From: Climacteris rufus
Taxonomy: Eukaryota > Chordata > Aves > Passeriformes > Climacteridae
Direction of reading: 5' to 3'
Length of the DNA: 64,000 bases
Assembly: GCA_013398175.1 (NCBI GenBank)
Contig: VZRZ01004175.1
Coordinates: forward strand, 362,640 to 426,639
The number at the start of each line of letters is the position of its first letter. Position 1 is the first letter of the stretch. Positions 1 to 11,867 of the stretch are shown here, in pieces. Under the pieces are notes generated by a model, which saw nothing but the letters and a program-made list of their open reading frames with translations, was not told where the DNA came from and did no database searches. The translations under genes were made by a program, and so were the position numbers.

Positions 1-473
1 AAACAGCGGCAGCAGTTTCGGGCGGGCTGCGTGCCAACTTCTGCAAACCGTGCTATAGTGCCAGAGAAGGAGAGAGAGAGAAACCCCCCCAGGTATAATT
101 GCTAAGAAAAGAAAACACCTAAGCATCTGAGAACTAAACTCATTAGAGATAAAACCCCCTCCCCGGGTTCCCCTTATGATCTGAGAGGAAAAAGAGAGAG
201 CTGTGAAACTTTCAGGAAAGAGAGGAGGGGGGGCAATGGGAGGATAACAAAAAAAAAAAAAAATGTTTGGGAAATATTCCTTTGTTTTTGCTCGCTCCTT
301 TTACTCTGTAATAAATTCACTTTATCATTTAAAAGCTCTGACCTTGTCTCAGCCTAATTTTACTCCTCTGCCAGCATTTCTTATCATGGGTTTAGTAACA
401 CAGTTCAATTCGGAAAGGAGAAAAAAAAGCAGTCTTAGTGAGGCCTTAGCCGTTGGCCGGAACTAAACCACTA
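1..473 (+). repeat. Avian endogenous retrovirus LTR, 3' part, cut by the window edge
   Basis: The block ends near 473 with a segment (GTGAGGCCTTAGCCGTTGGC, then a degenerate AACCACTAC end) that I recognise from the 3' ends of abundant avian ERVL-type LTRs. A sense-strand polyadenylation hexamer AATAAA sits at 310-315. The 5' end lies outside the window, so neither the full length nor a target-site duplication can be read. The purine-rich and A-rich stretches around 60-265 fit a decayed U3. No retroviral reading frame is present. The family assignment is from recall of the family's look, not a search. Confidence 0.55.
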
Positions 474-1540
474 CTTTAATAAAATATTTACTGTAAATAC
501 ACCCCTGAAATACCTGCTGTAGGAACTCAAAAACCTCAAGGAAATGGAAACAGTGATAATCCATTGTAAATATACATATTGCTTTTACATATGATAAGAA
601 AATAGAGTAAACTTTTCTTTTGCGTTTAGAATCCTTTTACAGTTTTACATCACCCATCATAAGTTTCATGCATTCTGCTTGAAAATCAGGTTTCCATTTT
701 TAAAAAGTTTATACGTGCTTTACTGGCATGACTAAATATTTTCAAAGTTTGAAGACCAAAAGGAAAGGTAGCCTGATGATGGACAAAACAAGTGTGTATC
801 CTGTTCTATCTGTTTTCATTTCATTCTTCATACAACACTAATCAGAGAAGCTGTTTGAAGGAATGTAATTGACCTAAACACTCCATACATGTTTTGATGA
901 ATGCCAATGCTCTTTATCATCATCCTTGATGGTCACTTCCAGGACCTTGTTCTGTGACTGTGCTATAGCTAATAAAGGCTCAAGGCTTCTTGTCCACTTT
1001 TGTGGACCTTGTGTTGTCAAGTACAGCAGTGGTAAAGGACAAAACACATTTAAAACCACTTCTGTCTTCTCTCATTTATTACAGCTGTAAAGCAATTAAC
1101 TAAATATGACATATAAGCTAGTATGTAGATTAAGAAACATTAGAAGGCAATTTCATAACAAGAACAGTGTGTTTCTTAACAATTTCCATTGTTAATATTT
1201 CTAGAAATGTTTCTTTCCCCTCAGGTATCATAAGCATCATGAGTGAATACAACAAAGCTGTGAAATTCAGCAGAATGAAGTCAGTCATACTAGAGACAAT
1301 GTAATTCTTAGTAGCTTGTGAAATTGTCCTTTTCTTTTCTAGTTTGTGTTGCAACCACAGTTTTCATGGAATGTGAATATGATTCACTGTGACACTGCAT
1401 TGTAATTGAACAATACGTTCATCATTAGAATGTCTGTTGGTCATGGATCTTTCTACTAGGATTTCTATTACTGCTGTCTTTTTAGACATTTGTTGTTGGT
1501 TTTGATACTGTTGCTTGCTCTTAGAATTCTTCCCTCAAGT

Positions 1541-1587
1541 GTTTTCATATAAATCTATGTTTTCACATAAATCTATGTTTTCACATT
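1541..1587. repeat. 18-bp tandem repeat, about 2.6 copies
   Basis: The unit GTTTTCATATAAATCTAT begins at 1541, 1559 and 1577 (partial), with one T/C difference between copies. It looks like a small local duplication in AT-rich DNA. Confidence 0.8.
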
Positions 1588-2239
1588 CAACCTGCCAGAG
1601 TCTGTGATGTTTTAATTTTGTTTATTTATGGGAAATTTCAGATTATAAGACTTGCTTCTTGCTTTCCTTTTCACACTCTTAAATTTAGACATACCAGCAC
1701 CTTTTTATCTGTTTTCAAGCCCTGACTAATGGTACACAATTTTTAGTTTATCTTTAATACAGTATCCTTATATAATCTCTGGTTTTCATACAAGTGCTTA
1801 ACACCATTGCCCTGTTTTAAGCACTCTTTTAACAAATTAACTGCATTAATAGTTTCTCTCTTAGAAACTGAGGATAACTGTTGATTTTTTTATTTACTTT
1901 TGTTCTTTCTGCAGGCATTTTGAATCCAAGTACATGATGGCCACTTCTAGAGAGACACTCTTAAATAGAATGACATCAAAGATTGCTTTGCCTTTTGTGT
2001 TTTCCAACCTACTTCTCCATGAAACAGTAACAGATTCTAGATAGAAAGTCCATCTATAATTAAACACTGTTGTGCTATTTGTCTAATGTACATTGTTGCA
2101 ACATTGCTGCAAACTCCCATTACTGATTATTTTCTTTACTTACAAACATTTTGACCTCAGCAGGTCACAGTCATAGTCAGGGTCTTCATCATGATCTTAG
2201 AAAAATAACTACAATGACAACAGGTGCAAAGAGTGTTTA

Positions 2240-2258
2240 TTGATTGATTGATTGATTT
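2240..2258. repeat. (TGAT)n microsatellite
   Basis: Four to five uninterrupted tetranucleotide units of TGAT/ATTG. Simple sequence repeat in non-coding DNA. Confidence 0.85.
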
Positions 2259-2895
2259 AGGTGAAACCATGGCACATGAAACACTTTTTCTAGGATGTTT
2301 TTCTTCTGTAATTCATTGAACTGCCTTTTTGACAGATTTCTAGTCCTTATTCTGTTGTGTGCAGAACTCTGCATGAAGTAAATGAGAGCTCTGTGGGATT
2401 TAACAGGCACAGAGAACTGGATTTGAGTAGTAGACTTCTAGTGGAATCAGGCCACCAACTATCTTCAGCTCCTCATAGGTGGTTTCTGAAGTCTCTGGGT
2501 GGGGAAACTACCTGTGTAAAGCTGTCATCAATGTGGAGAAACTGATGGCCCTGCTCAAGCATACATATGGAAGGCATGGGTAGCTGATGGGGGATGCAGG
2601 CAGGTTGGAGCAGAACTTTTATGATATAAGGGTATGCACATCCTCACAGACTTCAGCCATGGTGAACTGATACCAGGACTGGGACATTAAGGAATGAACA
2701 TCAGAAATATTAAGCATGAGGCAGCAGAAAATATTGTGTTACATACAACACCAAAACCTCCTAGGACCATCCTGGAGGAACTGGGACAGAGTGCAGACAC
2801 TTGGGTGTGGGGTTAAAGGTTGCTTATAGGTGTGTTGTTTGTGTGATTCTTTTTCTCACTATCAGAATCACTAAACAGAATTTTAGGCTGGCTGG

Positions 2896-3480
2896 TGTGC
2901 TGCCTTTGACTGGATTGGGGTTTGTTTTCTTTATGGGAGTCAGTATGGGACTGTGATTTTGATTTGTGATGAAAAGTGTTGATAACACAGTGGTGTTTTC
3001 ATTAATGCCAAACAGTGCCTATACAAAGCCAAGGTCTTTTTTGGCTCTCTTTCCACCAGTGAGGAGTCTGAGTGTGCAGAAGGAGGTGAGAGGGGTCTCA
3101 GTTGGGACAGCTGACCCCAAGTGACCAAAGGGATATTCCATACCATTACATACAGCATGTGTTGTGTCATGCTCAGCCTATAAAGCTGGAAGAAGAAGGA
3201 GGAAGGAGGGGATGTTCAGAGTGATGGTGGTTGTCTTTACACGTGATGGAGCACTGCTGTTCTGGGGATGGCTGGCCACCTGCCTGCCCATGGGAAGGGG
3301 TGAATTCCTTTTTCTGATTTGCTTGTGTGTGCGGCTTTTGCTTTACCTATTAAACCATCTTTATTGTAACTTCCCAGTTTTCTCAGTTTTACTCTTCTGA
3401 TTCTCTCCCCCATCACAATAGGGGGAATCAAACAAGCAGCTGTGTTGAGCTTAGTCATCAAACAGTATTAAACCATGGCT
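2896..3480 (+). repeat. Avian ERVL-type solo LTR, sense orientation
   Basis: The start TGTGCTGCCTTTGACTGG and the middle (CAAAGGGATATTCCATACCA, about 3127-3146) are typical of a very common avian LTR family. A TATA box TATAAA at 3179-3184 is followed about 170 bp downstream by the polyadenylation hexamer ATTAAA at 3349-3354, giving a normal U3-R-U5 order on the + strand. The 3' end is degenerate (…TTAAACCATGG…) and no clear target-site duplication is visible. The same family appears in antisense at 31830 and 39779. Confidence 0.75.
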
Positions 3481-6400
3481 GCTAACAGTAAGCCAGAGTA
3501 AAGTAAAGCTCCCTGGCTTGATACTGTTATGCCTACCATAATTTTATAAGTAAATTTTATAAGTAAAAGACCAGTCACCTGAAATCCTGATAAGCAAGTT
3601 CAGCACTGTCTGCATCACTACTCTGTCTATAGTCATAGTACAACTATAAGGTAGAAATAGGGATTCTTTGTTTTGAGGTGCAGGTATATTCATTGTCTAG
3701 CATGTTCAATATTACTTCAGCAAACACCTTATGATTTAAATGGTGTCTAGTACATAAGGAAAGAATCATTTGCAAAGAATTAGGATTGTCATAAATAATG
3801 CATAATTTCCTAAGAATAATTCATTTTGTGGTGAAAAATAAAAAGGTGCAAAGGACCACTTGGTATGTCATTGAGAAAATTAGTGCATATTGCAGACACA
3901 GAGAGAGTGGAAGTCAAAGTTTGAAGGCCCTGTCGTTTGTGGCATTTCCTTTATTATCTGTACATATTAAGTAATGCTTAAATTTGATGTTTAAATGTGC
4001 ATCAGAAATAAAGCAAACATAATATCACAGTACCAGTGAGCAGAAAATCAGGCTGCCATGCAAGGGAGGAGTGCTGAAAGGGGAGAGTGACAGTGACCAT
4101 CCTATAGCACCCATATGAGAAAGAGAGTGTCTGGGCATGGCATTCAGAGGCAGACAGTGGTCCAGTGGCACCCAGTCATATCCACAGTGAGGAGACAGGT
4201 TCTAGGCTCAAGACATTAAATCAAATATTTAGGTCAGAGTCAAGGCCCAAGTAATCAAGATATAAGGTCAAGTACCACCTCACTTGCAGCATAGCTCAGG
4301 TGAGGATCAAGAGTAAGAACCTGAGCTTAAACACAGCTCCTGGGGAAGGAGGGGGACACCAAGAAAATCTACCTAAAGAGCACCCTCTAAGTTATTTCAC
4401 ATCATTTTGATCCCAGGTTGAGGCCCTGTCCCACCAAAGCTGCTCAAGCACAGGTAGGAATTCAACAAAATATCCATGTGACAGATGAGAAGGTGGAAAG
4501 AGAAGGCTCATTCCCAGTCAAAATATGGTGACATGACATTTCTAAACGTTTTCTGGTTTATTCTCTCTGACAGATTCTAACAACCTGAGAGGTTGTTAGA
4601 GTCATGTATCTTCTGTGGACATTTTTCCAATCTCACTAACAATGTACTGTATTTTTGTTATTAATATGTAATACCAGTTATTAATAGAAAGAACACATAA
4701 TCTTTAAGATGTTGGACTGTAATGCAGATAACTTGAGATTAATTTTGCTGGAGTTCTGCATACACCTACCTGGCTTATTCTCCTCTAGTGCAAAATAGAG
4801 CATTGTGCTGCTTTTCACCCAGTCTTATGTAAGTTTAAGAGTCAGACTTTCTTCTGGTACCTCTGTGTTCATACAAATCCCAGTCTTATACTTAGTCTTC
4901 ATCAATTCCATGGAACCAGTGGGGCTTATAAATAAGAAGAGTTTGTCCTTGCCTATAGCAGTCCTAAAATATAACTGTTATCCTAATCACTTTCAAATTT
5001 CATCTCATGCCATCGATTTATCTCATGAGATGGTGTCAGCACTTTGCAGTTATTGAATTTTTTTGCTGATATTCTAAGTAATATATGTTAATGTTATAAC
5101 TGTACTTCATGAGTAGCTTTTTGCTTTTTATACTCTTCAATCTATAACTTTCTTTCTTTCATGATTTTATTGCTAAATAAACAATCTCTTAATAGTTCTT
5201 TTCTGTCTTCCCTCAGTTTTTTTTCATTGTTTTTAGCGGATGTTTTTGTTTATTTAATATTATTAATTATAGTGCTCCCATGATAATTTTTCAGCTGCAT
5301 GAAATACTGATTTTTGTGAAGAGTAATAACTTTTAAAATACTACCAATAACTTATTTTAAAATAGTTCAGGCTTATTCCATACAAATATTGTGAGGAAGC
5401 ACATTTTCTTTAACAGTGAAAATGAAATTTGTATATGATACCAGAATGATGCATAATTACACGGATGAAGGGCAAAATGTAAGTGAGCAAGAACTCTTCT
5501 GCATTCGACATGCAATAGCTTTCTTTTTGAAGTGACTAAAAGGAATAATAACCTTTTATAAAGGTCTATTTTAGTAGCACCTGTAAAAATCTCATTATGA
5601 AATAGGTATGAAAAGATGGGCTGATGAATGTAGGATTTCAAAATCTATGCAGTAATATAGAGCATAGACTTTTAGATAGAAGTGACAGATGTAATAGCAG
5701 TGATAATGAATATAATAGTTCAAGACTCCTACTTTAAAAGAAACAAATGGTAAATGACCCAAACTACACATTTGATGGCCATTACCTAATGATATCATTG
5801 AACATCATGAGATTTTGAAGATAATTGAATCGTCTCAAAATAGAAAGACTTTGACTATTCAGCAACAAGTCTAGCAGTTTTCTTGCAGATCCATGTTCTT
5901 TCTTTCTGTGGGGAGTTAACTCCCAGGGTTGGATATACAGAGGCACAGAGAGTAAGTGAGAAATTAAAATACTTGCCTAACTCTGGAGCTCTGTGTTTAA
6001 AGTACTGAAACTCTTTGAAGGCAGAATTGGGATTCAATAGTTAAAATGAAAATTGTTATGGGAGAAGGATCAAAATCTAGTTTCTACCCCTTCTGAGTTT
6101 AATATTCTAAACCCCAATACTGCTACTATTACTACTAGTTAGTCATAATCCACAATGTTCTGGTATCTTCAAAAGCTTAAACAGTGCTAGCCACTCTGCT
6201 GCACAAAGGTCATTGGGAGAGGTTTACGTGTTCAGCAATTTACTAATAGGATGTAGCTAAATTTTCAATATTTTCATCCCAGTTTAGGTAAAAATAGGAG
6301 ACTGAATATCACCCTTTAATATTGCACTACGATTTCTAACAGCTTATCAACTAATTTATTATTCTTCAACTAAAGGTTACCTCAAACAGTATCTTTTCTC

Positions 6401-6536
6401 TCATTCTTTGATCTTCCAGCATAGTCCAAAGTATGGTCAAAAATACTCTTGCAGAACTTAGGGGAAGATGAGGACATTTAAGGAATTCCTGTACTTAAAG
6501 CAGTATCATAATCCATGCACTTTAGTAATAAACCAG
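3481..6536. other. Non-coding DNA with no recognised gene or element
   Basis: AT-rich sequence without exon-like frames. A more GC-rich patch at about 4020-4500 may be an old repeat that I cannot identify. A perfect hairpin at 4576-4600 is listed separately. Confidence 0.5.
4576..4600. other. Perfect 11-bp stem hairpin with 3-nt loop
   Basis: The arms TCTAACAACCT (4576-4586) and AGGTTGTTAGA (4590-4600) are perfectly complementary around the loop GAG. Extending outward gives one wobble pair (4575/4601) and one more Watson-Crick pair (4574/4602). Function unknown. Confidence 0.8.
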
Positions 6537-7654
6537 TGTAGTGAGTTGACCTCGGCTGAATGCCAGGCATCCACCAAAGCCATTCCATCACTCCCCTCCA
6601 CACCTGGACAGGGGAGAGAAAATACAGTGAAGCGTTCATGGATTGAATTAACAACAGACAGAGATCACTTACCGAATACTGTCATGGGCAAAACAAACTG
6701 GAATTAGAGATATTAACTGAATTTTTTCTAACAAAATCAGAGTAGGATAATAAGAAGTAAAATCAGACTTTAAAACCACCTTCCCCCCACCCCTCCCTCC
6801 TACTCAACTCTATCTCCTCTCCCCAGCAGCACAGGGAGACAGTTGCTGTTGGTTATGGTCAGTTCATCACAGGTTGTTTCTGTCACTGTTCAGGAAGAGG
6901 AATCCTTCCCCTGCTCCAGTGTGGGGTCCTTCCCATGGAAGACAGTTGTCCATGAACTTCTCCAATGTGAGTCCATCCCATAGGCAACAGTTCTCCACAA
7001 ACTGCTGCAATGAGGAACACTCTTCCATGCAGTGCAGTCCTTCAGGAGTATGTTTCTCCAGCATGAGTTCCCCACAGGGTCACAAGCCCTACCAGGAAAT
7101 CTGCTCCAGCATGGGCTCCTCTCTCCATGGGTCTGCAGGTCCCTGCCAGGACCCTGCTCCAGGACGGGCCTCCCATGAGTTCACAGCCTCCTCTCAGGCA
7201 TCCTCCTGCTCTGGTGTGGGTCTCATCCATGGGCTGCATGTGGATCTTTGCATCCCCCTGGTCCTCCATGGGCTGCAGGGGCACAGCTGCCTCACCATGG
7301 TTATCACCAAGGGCTGCAGGAGAATCTCAGCTCTGGTGCCTGGAGCACCTCCTCCCCTTCCTTCTGCACTGACCTTGGTGTCTGCAGAGATGTTCCTCTC
7401 ATATTCTCACTCTGCTCTTCTCTGGACGCAGCTGCAACTGCAGAATAGCTTTTTTTTCTTCTTAAATATGTTGTCAGGGAGTTGTTTCCACCATTTCTGG
7501 TTGGCCAAGCCTTGGCCAGTAGCACGTCCGTCTTGGAGCCCACTGGCATTGTCTCTGTTGGATATGAAGGAAACTTCAGGCAGCTTCTCACAGAAGCCAC
7601 CCCTATAGCCTTCCCCCTACCAAAACTTGGCCAGGAAAGCCCAATAAAACTACA
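6537..7654 (-). repeat. Long avian ERVL-type LTR, antisense
   Basis: Read on the minus strand this is the same LTR family as the sense copy at about 22620-23295: a terminus TGTAGTGAGTTGACC, a stretch TGGACAGGGGAGAGAAAATA, then a long run of degenerate units built around 'CATGGGCTGCAGG…CTGCTCCAGC' (about 6880-7340), then a tail near CCCCTACCAAAACTTGGCC. The start is placed at TG 6537; the other end near 7654 is approximate and no clean target-site duplication was found. Long frames in this block (for example a 244-codon + strand frame at 6874-7608) come from the low-complexity, stop-poor LTR and are not genes. Confidence 0.7.
6874..7340. repeat. Degenerate tandem subrepeats inside the LTR
   Basis: Repeated variants of 'CTCCA(G/A)(C/T)(A/G)TG(G/A)G' alternate with 'CCATGG(G)CTGCAGG/ACAGTT' at spacings of roughly 40-60 bp. 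They explain the long chance frames on both strands. Internal to the LTR listed above. Confidence 0.55.
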
Positions 7655-8765
7655 TGTATGTAGGTGTAGAAAAATACGCATCGACACGATTCCACATGCT
7701 GTGTAAAAATGAGAACAACGTTAACAAATTTAAAACTATAAATGTTATTATTTACATTAAATGGTTTTCCTCATAAGATAAAGTTTATTCTTTAGAATAA
7801 TTTTCTCATTTGTAAATGTCAATTTAGGGGTCACTCACTTAAAGGGGAAGATAAGTATCTGAAAGTGACAGATAAGGATACTGAGGGGAAAAAAGACAAA
7901 GAAAAAACGTATTTAGACACATTAAACTATTACTAATGCAAAGCTATTGACAATTTCTAAGGTATTTAACATAATACTGTGTTTTCATCATTTTCATTAT
8001 AACTACAAGCAAAAGCTTCATAATCTTATTTTGGTTTTCTTTCTGTAATCACTCATCTCCATGCAACAAAAATTGTTAGATATATTCAAGAGACAGAAAA
8101 GGTTAGTCTATAAATTAAATAGTCCTGGAGGACACTGTAATCTATTGTATTTGACTGTAATACATAAAAGTCTCAAGCATATGATCAAAGACCCTCGGTT
8201 TTCAGATACATACTTTGAAAAGCAAGGATTTAATGAAGTGTTTTGTTGAAAGCATAAGAGAAAAGAGTTGAGGTTTGCTTCTATGTTTTCTTCATAAAGC
8301 TAAAATTTTCAGGCCTACATCTGTGGAATACATCTGTGGAACACATCTATTAATTGATTATCAGGAAAATATTCATGGTTAAGGATCATGACTAGAATTT
8401 AGATCTTCTTGTTCAGTTCCTACTTTTGCCTCAGATGTCCTACCTTAACTTGATTAATATTAGATTTTGTCGACAGAGGGAGGGAACATGAAAAGTATGC
8501 TTTTAAGCTCTTTCTCTTCTGCACACAAATACAGTGAAATATACTGAATAAGTATCAAATCTTTAGCAGGATTAAAAATAGGAAAAAATTTTGTTACAGC
8601 ATTATAGTTCTGATCAGTTCATTGAACTTATTCCCATTTCCCGCTACTGTAATTAGATGTTGCCCTTGCTTTGTTGTACATTTTCTGGTTTTGTAAAGAG
8701 GTTTTAATATTCAACTGCATTTGGTGTAAAAACAGAAATATTTTCCTCTGTTTGAATTCCTCTAG
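7655..8765. other. Non-coding DNA upstream of the first EYS coding exon
   Basis: No gene seen. A 13-bp tandem repeat (CATCTGTGGAATA / CATCTGTGGAACA) lies at about 8318-8350. The last bases form a plausible splice acceptor, TTTGAATTCCTCTAG, ending at 8765. This makes the region the 3' end of an intron in the EYS 5'-UTR; in human EYS the first coding exon is likewise preceded by non-coding exons. Confidence 0.5.
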
Positions 8766-8869
8766 GCAGCCATGGAAAATACATGTCAACATTAAGGAAC
8801 ATGCGTTCTGAAACTATCCTCAGTAATGACGCAGGTATGAAAGACAACTTCCATTTGCCAGGTGAAACG
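8766..8869 (+). promoter_or_regulatory. EYS: 5'-UTR part of the first EYS coding exon, with upstream ORF
   Basis: An exon start at 8766 is inferred from the acceptor …CCTCTAG|GCAGCC. The leader holds an ATG at 8772 in an excellent initiation context (GCAGCCATGG). It opens only a 7-codon frame ending with TAA at 8793-8795, out of frame with EYS. A second ATG at 8783 is in frame with EYS and would add 29 residues in front of the signal peptide. A third in-frame ATG at 8837 has no hydrophobic stretch directly behind it. I prefer the ATG at 8870 because it is immediately followed by a canonical signal peptide. Confidence 0.55.
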
Positions 8870-9623
8870 ATGACTACAAAATCAACATTTTGCATGTTAG
8901 TGTGCTTTCTTCAACTCTGCGTTGTAAATGGGCAGGTAAAATGTGAGAGGCAAATGACTGCTGAATGGAGAGCAGAACCAAAACCTACCATAATAAAATG
9001 GACACCAAGGGAAAATGTCTGTTCAGACTTTTACACTGAATGCTGGAATATGAATAAAAGTATTACTGGGGAAATCTCAGAAGAACAGAACCTCAGTATC
9101 CCTCAGATATGCCCTTTACAGCTTCAATTAGGTGACAGTCTCTTTATCTCCTCCGAGCCATCCTTTCAGTCCTATGGAATGAATTTGGTAAATGTCTCCA
9201 AGGAAGAATTTGTTAACTGCCCTAAGGCTGGATTTCTTCAAGAGCAGTTGATTTTTGTTTGCCAGATAAGAGGACTGCAACAAGTTGACCCTAACTGGCT
9301 TGGTGTTGGAACTCATTACTTTGCAGAACTTTACAAGAAAGGTCCTCTACTGTGCAACATGGGCCTTCGTCTGAACGTAACTGTGAAGCAGCAGTTTTGC
9401 CAACAATCCCTGGATGCACCATTATGCTCTGGGCACGGAAAATGTCTAAGCCATATTTGGGAAAAAGCATACAATTGCCATTGTTTCTCAAAGTATTCGG
9501 GAACATTCTGCCAGAAGTTTGATATATGCTCCACTAAACCTTGCCACAATAATGCCTCCTGCACTGAGAAATCAGAACTTTCTGGAGATTCTTACGAATG
9601 CACATGTCCTCCAAAATTTTCAG
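8870..9623 (+). CDS. EYS: EYS (eyes shut homolog), first coding exon: signal peptide, N-terminal domain, EGF1, most of EGF2
   Basis: EYS is a secreted, EGF- and laminin G-rich matrix protein of photoreceptors, acting around the connecting cilium and outer segment; loss in humans causes retinitis pigmentosa (RP25). This exon encodes residues 1-251 plus one base. Residues 1-21 are a signal peptide with a hydrophobic core at about 7-19. Residues 22-175 form the cysteine-containing N-terminal region; 'PQICPLQLQLGD' (78-89) and 'LGLRLNVTVKQQFC'-type sequence (about 164-177) closely resemble human EYS. EGF1 uses C177, C186, C192, C203, C205, C214. EGF2 begins at C220 and has five of its six cysteines here. 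N-glycosylation sequons lie at N62, N74, N108, N169 and N228. The exon ends in phase 1 at donor CAG|GTATTT, which lacks the usual +5 G. If unspliced, the frame reads six more residues and stops. The coding part is 754 nt against 748 in human as I recall, two codons longer. A start at 8783 is possible. Confidence 0.93.
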
Positions 9624-11753
9624 GTATTTGTTTTCTCCTCTAGGAATAAATGTTATGTAGATACAATTTCCTTAATAGATGATAAAGCAATAAGAACAAC
9701 ATTAGCAAGGCTTTTGTATGATTTGATTGCCCACTGCTGCTACCACACCTGCACAAGAGTCTCTTTTAAATGTAGTCACTTATAGGCGGCATTTGAAGAC
9801 AGTTTATACTTGCTGATATCATAAGTGCATTGTAGGGAAAAAGAGAATAAGTTCTTGTCATGCTTCTTTCTTATTTAAGCATGAAACATTAATAAGTACT
9901 TGTTGATTTACAGAAGTAGCAGATTTTTTTTTCTTTTTTTTTTCTGTGGTTCAGGTTCTTAGACCAAATAACATAAATTATTTGGAGTAAACTCCCCCCA
10001 AAATATCTAGTTAACCAAAATGATAAAAAAGAGTAAATGGTTTTGTTGAAATTAGCATTTTATTCAATCTGCCAAAACCACCCTCCATTTTCAGTAAGAC
10101 ATTACCAATTACATTAGTGACATTTTTGAAATCAAAATGTGGTTTTAACTGAAAGATCAAACCTTAAATTAGAAGAACAAGGAAAAATACTTAATATTTT
10201 CTTCCAGATTGTTCTGTGCCTTAACATTATTTTCAAAGGGAATTTGCTAAACATACTGTTATCACCAAATTAAATATGTCAAAATTAAAAAAAAAAAATC
10301 ACCTAATCGTATTAGAAAATATTGCAGTACTTACCCAAAAATCATTAGGGTAACTGAATGTGTATTTGGATTACCATACCAGAGAGTACAACGTGACTAG
10401 GTAAATTCTTATCTAACCATTATCTTAATTTCATGGAGAAAAAAAGGTGGATTAAGGAAATTATGTGTATGTTGTTCCTGTATTCAGACCAATAGGGTTC
10501 AAGTACATTTTAGAAAGTACAAAAAAATGTTCATTCACACACAAAATAAATTGTTGTAGCTCCTTTTGAACTTGTGGAGCAGAGTTCTTGAAATGTTCCT
10601 TTGTTGAACTGAACTTCTGTGCTCTCGCAGTAGTAATGCTATGCCATGAAGCACAGCTGATGAGTCAGGAATGAGTGAGGTTCATAGAACACAGAAATGA
10701 AGCTTATGTTGCATAAAGATTGCTGTAATTTATTTTTAATTGCTTTTCAAAGTGCATAATAATTTGGTTTCTAATGCATTTGCCAATAGAAGATTATGCA
10801 GGTATGAATAAGTCACTGTTATGAGAAAAATATTTTTATAATTATTAATAGTGTAATAAGATAGTGGAAAACATTGATGGTATGCAGTATGTTTTATACT
10901 TTTATCATTACTAGAGGCTGTGTAAAATGCTTTGAAAATAATCATATCAAAAGAGTCTGGTACTAATTGAACTCAAATTAATGGAGAAATTCACAAGCAA
11001 GTCTGTTAAAAGCAATCATCATACTTAATGTTATCAAGAAGAAATGCTTAAAATATTCTGTTCGCCTATATATAGAAAAGCTTTAGGTAATGCCATCATT
11101 TTGTACCGACAATACTGGCCCCATAAATAAGCTGCATGTAAACAAGAAGAACTAGGAGACTAAACCATCATACATTATGGTCATGGAGTAAGGGAGGAAG
11201 TAGTGCCTCCCATAATATAAATTCTATTCGAAATTTGAAAACTTTTTGAAGCGTGAATAATGTCATAGTAGTAATTCAAGTGGCAAGCATAATTATATGG
11301 TATTTAGACCTGTATGCTGTAAAGCATAAATAACTTATAACTGGAATTGTAATTTCCAGAAAGCTGCATATTAAAAAAAACTCTCACATTTCCACCCACA
11401 GAAGAACATCTTTTGTTCTCAAAGCTGAAAGAAACTGTAAGCTAGACTCATGTTAAAAAGAAATAAATACTACAGTTCTAGCAGTATTTCTGCATTTTAA
11501 GGTATATGTGAATTTGTAGCTGTATGTCAGATGAGGTTGAGCACAGTAGCTCATATAAAAGCAGATTAATATCTTTCTGACTTGCTTTAGAATTTCAGTA
11601 ATTTTGGTGAAAACTAATGAACAATATTAGCACAAATACTTATCTATCCATTTGCCTATTTGTATTGTATCTATAAATTCAACATTTAAAAAAAGTTCAC
11701 CAACCCTCCTAAATATTTACTAAAGTGCAATGTTGAATTATTCTTTAAAATAG
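9624..11753 (+). other. EYS: EYS intron between first and second coding exons
   Basis: 2,130 bp, GT…AG (donor GTATTT, acceptor TTATTCTTTAAAATAG). AT-rich, with no recognisable transposable element or embedded gene. The acceptor polypyrimidine tract is weak and interrupted by purines. Confidence 0.85.
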
Positions 11754-11867
11754 GTAAAAATTGTACAGAAATAGTTGGACAGTGCCAGCCATCTACATGT
11801 TTCAATGGTAACTGCATCAATGTTACTCCAAACACTTTTCTTTGTGAATGTGACAAGGGGTTTACAG
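11754..11867 (+). CDS. EYS: EYS second coding exon: end of EGF2 and most of EGF3
   Basis: 114 nt, phase 1 to phase 1, no stop in frame. It supplies G252 (split codon), K253, N254 and C255, which completes EGF2, and then the first five cysteines of EGF3 (C262, C267, C272, C282, C284) before the junction at residue 290. The 114-nt length and 1-1 phase equal human EYS coding exon c.749-862 as I remember it. The donor CAG|GTAAGA is strong. An exon of this size and phase could be skipped without a frameshift, but this would remove the last cysteine of EGF2 and most of EGF3. The protein is a secreted photoreceptor matrix component. Confidence 0.93.

Larger units (their letters stand above)
474..2895. 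other. Non-coding AT-rich DNA, no gene seen
   Basis: No open frame with exon-like flanks was found. The stretch holds two small tandem repeats (listed separately). The somewhat more GC-rich part at about 2350-2800 has repeat-like composition but I could not place it. It lies upstream of the EYS coding start, so non-coding 5'-UTR exons of EYS could hide here; nothing in the sequence identifies one. Confidence 0.5.

Noticed and set aside
6874..7608. A 244-codon open frame on the + strand
   Set aside because: It lies wholly inside an antisense LTR built of degenerate GC-rich units with few stops. It has no domain, no signal and overlapping open frames on both strands.
8783..8869. A 29-residue N-terminal extension of EYS starting at 8783
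   Set aside because: Not excluded, but not preferred: it is hydrophilic, would place the signal peptide internally, and the 8870 start matches the usual EYS N-terminus.
9519..9785. A second frame overlapping the end of the first EYS coding exon
   Set aside because: It is a shifted shadow of the exon that runs into the intron; the EYS frame alone keeps the cysteine pattern and joins the next exon in phase.
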